Source of the DNA: JBBIVB01 sp964567515
Lineage (GTDB): Bacteria; Patescibacteriota; Patescibacteriia; Veblenbacterales; UBA10138
Assembly (NCBI GenBank): GCA_964567515.1
Contig: CAZMMW010000020.1
Span: 1-14,199 of the forward strand
DNA length: 14,199 nt
Reading direction: 5' to 3'
Below are positions 1 to 6,571 of this stretch, piece by piece (within the stretch, counting starts at the first letter, position 1; each line of letters begins with the position of its first letter). The position numbers and the translations under genes were made by a program. The notes beneath the pieces are model-generated. The model saw only the letters and a program-made list of their open reading frames with translations, did not search any database and had not been told where the DNA came from.

Positions 1-261
1 AAACTGTATCAAAAAATAAAACAAGCTCATTTACGCCATACTTATTTTTTCTGGTCACCGTGGGCCGTAAATCAGTATGTAGCGCCTTGGTTTGAGGAAA
101 ATATCAGGAAGTGTTATAGGAAGCATGAAGCTGATAGAATTTTTGAGGCAATCACCACCCCCACCCGCCGTACTATTATGGAAGAACAGCTGCATAAATT
201 ATTTTGTTATCAGGCGCAAGGAATCTTGGCTAAAAAAATTAACAGTCATGTAAAAAAATAA
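1..261 (+). CDS. PEP-mobile-domain protein copy A, upstream fragment (5' end outside window, 3' end frameshifted)
   Basis: Open from the first base in frame 1, giving 86 codons and a TAA at 259-261. The fragment has an aromatic segment (FFWSPW, residues 16-21) and a motif ITTPTRRTIMEEQ (51-63). That motif resembles RPSDYSFFQKEQ in copy C (residues 170-181 of the gene at 12755), which lies well upstream of the swivelling domain there. It is therefore read as the middle of a copy C-like protein, not as an independent gene. The natural continuation is in frame 2: skipping one A in the 252-258 run gives the sequence SHVKNKYLGVYS leading into the gene at 284. This matches the place where copy C has HTEKFNWINNSY (218-229). 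Its own function is not known. The assignment rests on motif order and on the frame-2 continuation. Confidence 0.7.
   Translation, partial: KLYQKIKQAHLRHTYFFWSPWAVNQYVAPWFEENIRKCYRKHEADRIFEAITTPTRRTIMEEQLHKLFCYQAQGILAKKINSHVKK
252..258 (+). other. A7 homopolymer: probable frameshift site splitting copy A
   Basis: Frame 1 reads GTA AAA AAA TAA and stops at 259-261. Frame 2 has a stop at 251-253 and is open from 254 right through the start codon at 284 to 1087. The only place where the two frames can be joined is thus inside this run of seven A. Removing one A gives an uninterrupted reading frame with a family-like junction. Possible explanations are a sequencing or assembly homopolymer error, a real inactivating indel, or transcriptional slippage. 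The shift needed is +1 (or -2), not the common -1. Confidence 0.7.
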
Positions 262-283
262 ATACCTTGGGGTATATAGTTTA

Positions 284-1087
284 ATGGATAAACCTTTTAC
301 CAAGAAAGATTTTTTATCTTATATTGTTAATCAAGATAAAGCGTCGGTAGTTTTATTAAAGGATAGTAATTTATGGCGTCAGCGCAATAAAAATTTTAAG
401 CAGGGGTTAGTTAAATTAAAAAAATATCCAAAATTATATCAAACAGCGAAGTTGCTCAATTGTTATACTTGGCTTAGAACTTTTAGGGTGGAAATTTGGC
501 GCGAGGTTTTATATTTAATCCAACCCTTTTTCCATGAATTGGAACGGCGTATGGGTTTAGATTACAATCAAGCACCGCACTTAACTTATGAAGAAGTAAT
601 CAATTTTTTAACTAAGGGGGTAAAGCCAGATAAAGAAAAAGTAAAAGCCGGAGAGTTAATGTATCTGCGTCATGGTATTTTGAGAATAGTTAGAGATAAG
701 GCAGAAATTACCAAAATACTAAATCGCGAATTAAAACTATTTGATTATAGTAAAATAAGACAAGTAGCCGGCGTGGTGGCCTGCCGTGGTAAAACAAAAG
801 GAAAAGTGAGGATTGTTATGTTGCCGGAAGACTGCAAGGCATTAAAGAGGGGAGAAATTTTAGTTTCTAATATGACACATCCTGATTATTTGCATGGAAT
901 GCGTAAAGCCGCAGTTATTATCACTGACGAAGGTGGAATTTCTTGTCACGCGGCTATTATTTCACGTGAACTAGGTAAACCCTGCATCATCGGTACTAAA
1001 ATCGCCACCAAAGTTCTAAAAGACGGGGATTTAGTGGAAGTAGATGCGGAGCGGGGAATAGTGAAACTTCTTAAGAAAGCAGATTAA
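284..1087 (+). CDS. PEP-utilising swivelling (mobile) domain protein copy A, C-terminal part
   Basis: The 267 codons comprise a helical, basic region (about residues 1-155) and a PEP-utilising enzyme mobile domain (about 161-267). The domain carries TDEGGISCHAAI, with the putative phosphohistidine at His222 preceded by Cys, as in PEP synthase and pyruvate phosphate dikinase swivelling domains, and the tail GTKIATKVLKDGDLVEVDA. In those enzymes this His carries phosphate between an ATP-grasp domain and a PEP/pyruvate barrel. Neither partner is visible here. The ATG at 284 has no convincing Shine-Dalgarno sequence, and the frame is open upstream to 254. It is therefore probably an internal Met of a longer protein broken at the A7 run at 252-258. 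If the break is real, this half might still be made alone. The domain assignment is firm; the function is unknown. Confidence 0.85.
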   Translation: MDKPFTKKDFLSYIVNQDKASVVLLKDSNLWRQRNKNFKQGLVKLKKYPKLYQTAKLLNCYTWLRTFRVEIWREVLYLIQPFFHELERRMGLDYNQAPHLTYEEVINFLTKGVKPDKEKVKAGELMYLRHGILRIVRDKAEITKILNRELKLFDYSKIRQVAGVVACRGKTKGKVRIVMLPEDCKALKRGEILVSNMTHPDYLHGMRKAAVIITDEGGISCHAAIISRELGKPCIIGTKIATKVLKDGDLVEVDAERGIVKLLKKAD

Positions 1088-1105
1088 TCTTGGTTATTAT
1101 GCAGT

Positions 1106-1197
1106 CTTGTCTAAAAATAAATCCAGTGGAGACTTGTACTGAAACGAAGTTTTTAGTACACTGGGCTAACAAGTGGATGGTAAAAATTTTAGACAAG
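1106..1197. repeat. Nested inverted repeat / structured intergenic element
   Basis: The gap between copy A and the glycan operon is almost filled by a nested palindrome. The outer arms CTTGTCTAAAA (1106-1116) and TTTTAGACAAG (1187-1197) are 11 bp and perfectly complementary. Inside, CCAGT (1123-1127) pairs with ACTGG (1160-1164), GTACT (1136-1140) with AGTAC (1155-1159), and AAAC (1142-1145) with GTTT (1149-1152) around a GAA loop. ACTTGT (1132-1137) could alternatively pair with ACAAGT (1169-1174), competing with the central hairpin. There is no terminal U-tract, so it is not a classic terminator. It could be a MITE/REP-like element or the structured leader of the operon starting at 1208. 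Confidence 0.6.
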
Positions 1198-1207
1198 AAA
1201 TAATTTT

Positions 1208-2074
1208 ATGGCTGTACCAATTTCCGTTATCATAGTTTCTTGGAACGTTAAAGACAAATTACGTTTGTGTCTTAAGTCTTTGTTGACTGAAGAAGTTAAG
1301 GAAATTGTGGTGGTGGATAATAATTCTGCCGATGGCAGTGCGGAAATGGTAAAGCACGAATTCCCTCAAGTAACTTTGTTAGCTCAAGATAAAAATCTAG
1401 GTTTTGCTAGAGGGGTTAACCAAGGAATTATTAATACTACGCAAGATATAATTTTATTGCTGAATCCTGATACACAGGTTAAAACAGGATCTTTATCATT
1501 AGTAATTGAATTTTTCAGAAAGCATCAGCAAGCAGGTATTGTTGGTGGCCAGCTACTTAATCATGATGGTAGTATTCAACTTTCTGTTAGACGTTGGCCG
1601 ACTTTTTTTTCGCAATTAGCGGTTTTATTAAAATTAGGTTATATTTTTCCATCGCTATTAAATAATTATTTAGTCAAGGATTTTAACTATTATCAGGCGC
1701 AAATAGTGGGGCAGGTTAGCGGTGCATATTTTTTTATCAATCGGCAATTAATAAAGGATATCGGCGTGATGGATGAAAATTTTTTTCTGTGGTTTGAAGA
1801 AGTTGATTATTGTAAAAGAGTACATGAGGCTGGCTGGCAAATTTGGTATGTACCTCAAGCGGTAGCCCAACACATCAGTGGTGCCAGTTTTAAGCAATTA
1901 AGCCACACCCGTCGTCAATTACTTTTTGGCCGCAGCTTAAGTTATTTTTTCCATAAACATCATTCAACTACCCAATGGTTAATTATTAAAATTACTACTA
2001 TTTTGGTATTATTGCCGGCTTTAATTTTAGATTTAAGTACAGTCTTATGGCATTTAAGAATAAAACAACATTAG
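1208..2074 (+). CDS. Family 2 glycosyltransferase (rhamnosyltransferase-like)
   Basis: A 288-residue GT-A fold transferase, expected to move a sugar from a nucleotide-sugar donor to a lipid- or glycan-linked acceptor on the cytoplasmic face of the membrane. Visible motifs are the N-terminal strand with SVIIVSWN (6-13), DNNS (37-40), NLGFARGVNQG (63-73), the DXD-type NPD (86-88), the SGAYFFINR acceptor region (171-179), FEEVD (196-200) supplying the likely catalytic acid, and a conserved-type His222. A hydrophobic segment (about 257-281) probably anchors the C-terminus to the membrane. The pattern is that of the WbbL/rhamnosyltransferase-like branch, but the sugar cannot be told from sequence. 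It is the first gene of a tightly packed run; its 3' end overlaps the next gene by 28 nt, which suggests coupled translation. The start has only A-rich sequence upstream. Confidence 0.9.
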   Translation: MAVPISVIIVSWNVKDKLRLCLKSLLTEEVKEIVVVDNNSADGSAEMVKHEFPQVTLLAQDKNLGFARGVNQGIINTTQDIILLLNPDTQVKTGSLSLVIEFFRKHQQAGIVGGQLLNHDGSIQLSVRRWPTFFSQLAVLLKLGYIFPSLLNNYLVKDFNYYQAQIVGQVSGAYFFINRQLIKDIGVMDENFFLWFEEVDYCKRVHEAGWQIWYVPQAVAQHISGASFKQLSHTRRQLLFGRSLSYFFHKHHSTTQWLIIKITTILVLLPALILDLSTVLWHLRIKQH

Positions 2075-3561
2075 AGAAATCTTGGTGGTATTTTATTAGT
2101 TTCTTGGCGATTGATTTATTGTCGTGGTTAGCTTTTCAAAATCAATTATTGGGCAATATAATATTTATCATATTGATTTTAACCTTTTTGGTGTTAAGTT
2201 ATGTTTCTTTACCTTGGGCAGTGCTAATATTTCTTATTGAACTAATCTTGGGTTCTAAAGGTTATTTATTTTTTTATAGTGGTAATGATTTACAAATATC
2301 TATACGTATTGGTTGGTTTTTAGTATTGATGGCTGTTTTCGTCGCTAAGTTATTTATACCCCAAACAGGTTTAATTTGGCGGCAACATTTACGTCATCAT
2401 AAATTATTTTATGCTTGGCTGGTGGCTTGCTTAGCTATAGTTTGGGCGGCCATGATAGGCATAGGATACAATAATTTTGCTAATTGGTTTTTAGATTTAA
2501 ACGCTTATTTTTATCTGGCTGTTTTCTTGCCTTTGTTAGTTTGTTGGCCGGAAGTTTGGTCTAAGTTAAAGTTGGTACTAATACCAGCGTTTAGTTATTT
2601 AGCTTTTAAAACTATTGTTTTTTTCTACTTGTATAGCCATTTTACCACCTTAGATCTTGATCCATTGTACCACTGGTTTAGAAATACTGGTTTTGGTGAA
2701 ATTAGTTATTTTGGCGGACCGTTTTTTAGAATATTTTCTCAGTCACAGATTTTTATTTTACTGTCAGCTTTGTTTAGTTTATTATCTGTTTGGTTTATGG
2801 TGGCCAAGGATAATTTGTCTTATGTGACTTTTTTCAGAACTAAAATTAATTGGTGGTTATTTGCTATTTTTCAACTTCTAGCTTTAATAATCAGTTTATC
2901 ACGTAGTTTTTGGCTGGGTTTTATAATTGCTTGGTTGGCAGCCTTAATTTATTTGTTAATTACCAAAACAAATCTGCTAAGTTTAGTTAGAGGTTTAATA
3001 ATTAGTTTATCATTGATAATAATTGCTGTGGGTTTGTATTTTGGAGTAGCACAATTACCTTGGCCTAAACCCATTGCTTTGGCAGGTCAAAATATTTTAA
3101 TGGATCGTTTAACACAAGGAGCAGGCGAAGCAGCTGGCGCAGCTCGTTTACAGTTGTTGTCTCCGTTGTGGCAAAGAATTGAACCACGTTTCCTTTCAGG
3201 CAGCGGTTTTGGCACCACTGTTACTTATCTAACCACTGATCCGAGGATAGTAAGCCAAGCTGTTGGCAAGCAAGCTTGGTATACTACTTATGCTTTTGAA
3301 TGGGGATATTTGGACATGTGGCTTAAATTTGGTCTGGTAGCTTTAATGCTTTATTTATATTTTTTCTTATCTTTGATCACCACTACTTTAGGCGCCTTTA
3401 AAAAAATATCATTTTTATCGTTTATTGGTTTAGCTTGTTTATTATCTTTGGCAGTGACTAATATTACTACTCCTTATTTAAATCATCCTTTAGGTATTGG
3501 CGCCTGGCTGGTCATCGGGTTATATCTATATCATAATAAAAACAATGAGCAATCAATCTAA
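2047..3561 (+). CDS. O-antigen ligase / Wzy polymerase-like multi-pass membrane protein
   Basis: A 504-residue, very hydrophobic protein with roughly ten or more membrane segments. The motif SLSRSFWLG (283-291) at a membrane edge is typical of the O-antigen ligase (WaaL/Wzy) superfamily. A large extracytoplasmic loop (about 335-425) follows, containing RLTQGAGEAAGAARLQL (354-370), GSGFGT (385-390) and EWGYLDMWLKFGL (418-430), as in WaaL/Wzy proteins where this loop binds the lipid-linked glycan. Members polymerise or transfer undecaprenyl-linked glycans outside the membrane. Its position between GT2 genes supports export or assembly of a surface polysaccharide or glycoprotein glycan. Whether it is a polymerase, a lipid A-type ligase or a protein O-oligosaccharyltransferase cannot be decided. 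The ATG start lies 28 nt inside the preceding gene and has no Shine-Dalgarno sequence. Confidence 0.8.
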   Translation: MAFKNKTTLEKSWWYFISFLAIDLLSWLAFQNQLLGNIIFIILILTFLVLSYVSLPWAVLIFLIELILGSKGYLFFYSGNDLQISIRIGWFLVLMAVFVAKLFIPQTGLIWRQHLRHHKLFYAWLVACLAIVWAAMIGIGYNNFANWFLDLNAYFYLAVFLPLLVCWPEVWSKLKLVLIPAFSYLAFKTIVFFYLYSHFTTLDLDPLYHWFRNTGFGEISYFGGPFFRIFSQSQIFILLSALFSLLSVWFMVAKDNLSYVTFFRTKINWWLFAIFQLLALIISLSRSFWLGFIIAWLAALIYLLITKTNLLSLVRGLIISLSLIIIAVGLYFGVAQLPWPKPIALAGQNILMDRLTQGAGEAAGAARLQLLSPLWQRIEPRFLSGSGFGTTVTYLTTDPRIVSQAVGKQAWYTTYAFEWGYLDMWLKFGLVALMLYLYFFLSLITTTLGAFKKISFLSFIGLACLLSLAVTNITTPYLNHPLGIGAWLVIGLYLYHNKNNEQSI

Positions 3562-4591
3562 TTATAAAACTTCGATACATCTCGTTGTTTATAATGGTGA
3601 AACTTATTTACCTTATTGTTTAACTGGTTTGGTCAATCAAACCGAGCGTGATTTTTTTCTATTGATTATTGACAATAATTCAAGAGACAATTCTTTAAAA
3701 GCAATTGATGAATTTTTACATTTGCATCCCCAATTACAAAGACACACTAGAATAGTTCATAACAATAAGAACATGGGGTTTACAAGAGCTCATAACCAGG
3801 CCTTGCAATGGACCAGTAGTGATTATGTTATGTTTTTAAACCAGGATGTGGTTTTGCATCAAGATTATTTAGCTAGGTTAGTTACATGTTTGCAAGCCTC
3901 ACCACAAGTAGGATCTGTTCAAGGCAAAATTTTTCGTTGGCGAAATAATAAAAGCGAGCCATTAATTATGCCGATCGAATTTAAGAAAGGTATCATTGAT
4001 AGCGGTGGCTTGGCATTAAAAAAAAGCCGTTACATTTATCGTTGGCAGGAGGGCAAAATTAATCAAAACGAATATAAAGAAGCGTTCGAGATATTTGGTG
4101 TAGATGGAGCCGCGCCTTTATGTAGGCGAATAGCTTTAGAATCAGTTAGGGTTAAAAACGAGGTTTTAGATGAAAATTTTGTAAGTTACAAAGAAGATGT
4201 TGATTTAGCTTGGCGTTTACGATTAGCTGGTTGGCAAGCTTGGCAGGTGACACGAGCCTATGCTTGGCATGATCGCAGTCAACAGGACTCGGAAGGGTTT
4301 AAGTCTATTTTGCAAAACCGTCGCCGTCATTCACCGATTTTACGTGTATATTCTTGCCGTAACCATTGGTTGGTTTTATTAAAAAATGAACAGCTATCAA
4401 ATTTTTTAAGACACTCCCTTTATATTATTTGGTATGAGTTTAAAAAATTTATTTATCGTTTATTATTTGAACCAATTATTTTATTTAAAGCCTTAGGTCA
4501 ATTTTTATTTTTATTACCACAGACTTTATCCCGTCGGCGACAAAGCCCGCATTCTGTCAGTGATAAAGAAATTAGGAAGTGGTTTTTATGA
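3545..4591 (+). CDS. Family 2 glycosyltransferase
   Basis: A GT-A transferase of 348 residues when started at the ATG at 3545. A longer start at 3497 would add 16 residues (MAPGWSSGYIYIIIKT) that are only the antisense-frame reading of the upstream gene and precede the normal N-terminal strand, so it is not preferred. Motifs are IHLVVYNGE (11-19), DNNS (43-46), NMGFTRAHNQ (76-85), NQD (99-101, DXD-type), GVDGAAPLCRR (185-195), KEDVD (216-220) and WHDRS (241-245). Residues after about 290 form an amphipathic or hydrophobic tail that may attach to the membrane. The start overlaps the ligase-like gene by 17 nt and the stop overlaps the next GT2 by 4 nt. The sugar donor and acceptor are unknown. 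The longer insert between the NQD and KEDVD motifs separates it from the other two GT2 enzymes here. Confidence 0.88.
   Translation: MSNQSNYKTSIHLVVYNGETYLPYCLTGLVNQTERDFFLLIIDNNSRDNSLKAIDEFLHLHPQLQRHTRIVHNNKNMGFTRAHNQALQWTSSDYVMFLNQDVVLHQDYLARLVTCLQASPQVGSVQGKIFRWRNNKSEPLIMPIEFKKGIIDSGGLALKKSRYIYRWQEGKINQNEYKEAFEIFGVDGAAPLCRRIALESVRVKNEVLDENFVSYKEDVDLAWRLRLAGWQAWQVTRAYAWHDRSQQDSEGFKSILQNRRRHSPILRVYSCRNHWLVLLKNEQLSNFLRHSLYIIWYEFKKFIYRLLFEPIILFKALGQFLFLLPQTLSRRRQSPHSVSDKEIRKWFL
4574..4579 (+). promoter_or_regulatory. Shine-Dalgarno AGGAAG deciding the ATG at 4588
   Basis: AGGAAG lies 8 nt upstream of the ATG at 4588, inside the end of the preceding gene. It supports this ATG over the in-frame GTG at 4579, which would overlap the site. 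It is one of only two clear Shine-Dalgarno sequences in the window. Confidence 0.6.
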
Positions 4592-5409
4592 ATCAGCCAA
4601 AATTATCATTGATTATTTTAAATTATAAAAACGCCGGTTTGGTTAAACAGTGCGTTAAAGGTATATTTGATAATCCCAGCAAGTTGCCTTTAGAAGTTAT
4701 CGTGATAGATAATAATTCACATGATAATTGTTTAGAGATGATAAAAACTAATTGGCCTCAAGTTATAACTGTGGCCGCAGAAAAAAATCGCGGTTATGCA
4801 GCTGGTAATAATTTAGGATTAAAAATAACCCGCGGGAACTATGTGATGGTTTTAAATCCTGATGTGGCTATCATGCCCGGTACTTTAGATAAGTTAATTG
4901 ATTTTATGGATAGTCATCCCAAGGTTGGTATAGCCAGTCCAAAATTAGTAAATCCTGACGGCAGCGTGCAGTCTTCAGCTTATACTTTTCCGCTTTTTTG
5001 GATGCCGATTTTCCGGCGCACGCCGCTAGGTTACTGGCCGCGCGCTCAAAAATCTTTAACACGTTATTTAATGCTAGATTGGGATCATCAAGACAACCGT
5101 CCTGTGGATTGGCTTTTGGGCGCTTGTTTGATTATTAGGCGCGAGGCTTTGATACAAGTAGGATGGCTAGATGAGCGTTACTTTTTGTATGTGGAGGATA
5201 CTGATTGGTGTAGGCGTTTTTGGCAAAAAGATTGGCAAGTTTATTATGTGGCCGAGGTGGCGATGGTGCATTATCATCAACGCCAATCAGCCGGGGCTTC
5301 GTTTTGGGGATTGTTTAATAAAATCACCTGGATTCACATTACCTCTTGGCTTAAATATTTTAAAAAATGGGGGTTAAGAGTTCCTCATCCGGCGAGTGAG
5401 GAAAGGTAA
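4588..5409 (+). CDS. Family 2 glycosyltransferase (rhamnosyltransferase-like)
   Basis: A 273-residue GT-A transferase. Motifs are LSLIILNYKN (6-15), DNNS (41-44), NRGYAAGNNLG (67-77), NPD (90-92), the segment VNPDGSVQSSA (121-131) common in the rhamnosyltransferase-like branch, GACLIIRR (178-185), VEDTD (202-206, likely catalytic Asp) and VHYH (227-230). It has no obvious membrane segment and should act in the cytoplasm on a lipid-linked acceptor. The start at 4588 forms an ATGA overlap with the previous stop, a classic sign of translational coupling, and has a good AGGAAG site. It is the third GT2 in the operon and is closest in motif wording to the gene at 1208, which suggests paralogy. Specificity is unknown. 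Confidence 0.9.
   Translation: MNQPKLSLIILNYKNAGLVKQCVKGIFDNPSKLPLEVIVIDNNSHDNCLEMIKTNWPQVITVAAEKNRGYAAGNNLGLKITRGNYVMVLNPDVAIMPGTLDKLIDFMDSHPKVGIASPKLVNPDGSVQSSAYTFPLFWMPIFRRTPLGYWPRAQKSLTRYLMLDWDHQDNRPVDWLLGACLIIRREALIQVGWLDERYFLYVEDTDWCRRFWQKDWQVYYVAEVAMVHYHQRQSAGASFWGLFNKITWIHITSWLKYFKKWGLRVPHPASEER
5398..5406 (+). promoter_or_regulatory. Shine-Dalgarno GAGGAAAGG for the gene at 5415
   Basis: A purine-rich GAGGAAAGG sits 8 nt before the ATG at 5415 and overlaps the end of the GT2 gene. This good site and the 5-nt intergenic gap tie PEP-mobile-domain copy B to the glycan operon. Confidence 0.55.
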
Positions 5410-5414
5410 ATTTT

Positions 5415-6509
5415 ATGAAAAAGATAGAGATTTTAGAGAAGATTATTACTAGACCAATGAATCTAGCCGCAGTTTTAGATTATGCAAAGGGTCGCGGTAG
5501 TGTGATGGCTAAAGCGCATGGCTGGGGATTTAAAAAGACGGTTTTTTTAATCACCAATGGTTTTATGCGCGAATATAGGTCGGTAGAAGAAATGAAAAGA
5601 TTTAGAGATATCCTGACTCAATATTTTTATGATTGGATTAAAGCTAAAAATTTATTGAAAGATTTTAAGAAAAATTATACCACGATGAGTCAATTAGTAA
5701 AGAAATCACTGATAATTTTAAATAGTAAGCGGTTTGATATTAAAAAGTTGGTCAAATTGATTACTAGTTTTGGCTGGCACCATCAAAAAATATGGGTTTC
5801 AGCAGGATTGATTTATTGGTTACCAGTTTGGTTATCAAAAGAAAGATGCAATAAAAAACAGAAAGAACATTTAGCTGAAGTTTTTAAAGCTAGATACAGT
5901 GGTCATAAAACATTTGTACTAGCTATGCTTTTTTATAACAATATTATATCTCTCATTAAGAAAAAAATATCAGATGTTGATAATTTGGAATATTGTACTA
6001 ACTTAGAGTTAATAAATATAATAAAAAACAAAAAATTAGACACGATTTTAGAAAAAAAGTTGATCAAACGCAGGAAGCGTTGTTTGGTATTTAAGGAAAA
6101 AATTTATCTAACAACAAACGTTAATCTTTTTTTGTCTAAATTTAGACTAAAAATTCCTCCGGAAGAAAAAGTTAAAGAATCACTATTTTTAAAAGGTCAG
6201 GCGGCTTATGCTGGAAAAATAAGAGGTAGAGTAAAATTATTATTTACTAAGTTGGATATGACCAAAGTGAAGAGAGGGGATATTATAGTGAGCCCCATGA
6301 CGACACCATATTTTGAACCAATATTAAATAAGGTTGCGGCCATAATTACCGACGAGGGCGGTATTACTTGCCACGCTAGTATTATTGCGCGTGAATTTAA
6401 AAAACCAACCATCATCGGTACTAAAATCGCCACTAAAGTCTTGAAAGACGGGGATTTGGTGGAGGTGGATGCAAACAAGGGAATTGCTAAATTATTAAAA
6501 CGTAAATAG
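5415..6509 (+). CDS. PEP-utilising swivelling (mobile) domain protein copy B
   Basis: A complete 364-residue protein. Residues 261-364 form the PEP-utilising mobile domain: GQAAYAGKIRGRVKLL (261-276), GDIIVSPMTTPYFEP (288-302), TDEGGITCHASI with putative phospho-acceptor His320, and the tail GTKIATKVLKDGDLVEVDA shared with copy A. Residues 1-260 are basic, mostly helical and unlike a PEP synthase ATP-grasp domain; no barrel domain follows. The N-terminal pattern (an R-centred start, a Trp/Gly stretch, then 'ITNG') loosely recalls copy C, so they are probably homologous along their length but highly diverged. It lies 5 nt after a GT2 gene with a strong ribosome site, so it is probably the last gene of the glycan operon. 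A phospho-relay or a glycan-linked role is inference only; no partner enzyme can be named. Confidence 0.87.
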   Translation: MKKIEILEKIITRPMNLAAVLDYAKGRGSVMAKAHGWGFKKTVFLITNGFMREYRSVEEMKRFRDILTQYFYDWIKAKNLLKDFKKNYTTMSQLVKKSLIILNSKRFDIKKLVKLITSFGWHHQKIWVSAGLIYWLPVWLSKERCNKKQKEHLAEVFKARYSGHKTFVLAMLFYNNIISLIKKKISDVDNLEYCTNLELINIIKNKKLDTILEKKLIKRRKRCLVFKEKIYLTTNVNLFLSKFRLKIPPEEKVKESLFLKGQAAYAGKIRGRVKLLFTKLDMTKVKRGDIIVSPMTTPYFEPILNKVAAIITDEGGITCHASIIAREFKKPTIIGTKIATKVLKDGDLVEVDANKGIAKLLKRK

Positions 6510-6530
6510 TTATTATTGATCAGTTTAGCA

Positions 6531-6559
6531 TTGACTTAAGAGTACTTTTTAGCTAAAGT
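6531..6559 (+). promoter_or_regulatory. Candidate sigma70-type promoter for mreB
   Basis: TTGACT (6531-6536, 5 of 6 to the -35 consensus) and TAAAGT (6554-6559, 4 of 6 to the -10) are separated by exactly 17 nt. A start about 6-8 nt after the -10 would fall just before the ATG at 6572, predicting an almost leaderless mRNA. This fits the lack of a Shine-Dalgarno sequence there. The arms TTTAGC (6524-6529) and GCTAAA (6552-6557) overlap both elements. Confidence 0.4.
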
Positions 6560-6571
6560 TAAGCCGCAGAT

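Noticed and set aside
252..261. Programmed -1 frameshifting on A AAA AAA
   Set aside because: A -1 shift from frame 1 would enter frame 3, not the frame of the gene at 284. A +1 or -2 shift is needed, so an indel is the simpler reading.
3497..3544. Longer start for the second GT2 gene
   Set aside because: The extra 16 residues overlap the ligase-like gene by 65 nt and precede the normal family N-terminus; the ATG at 3545 fits better.
6206..6478. Open frame of 90 codons on the - strand
   Set aside because: It lies fully antisense to the well-supported swivelling domain of copy B and looks like a reverse-strand shadow of that conserved sequence.
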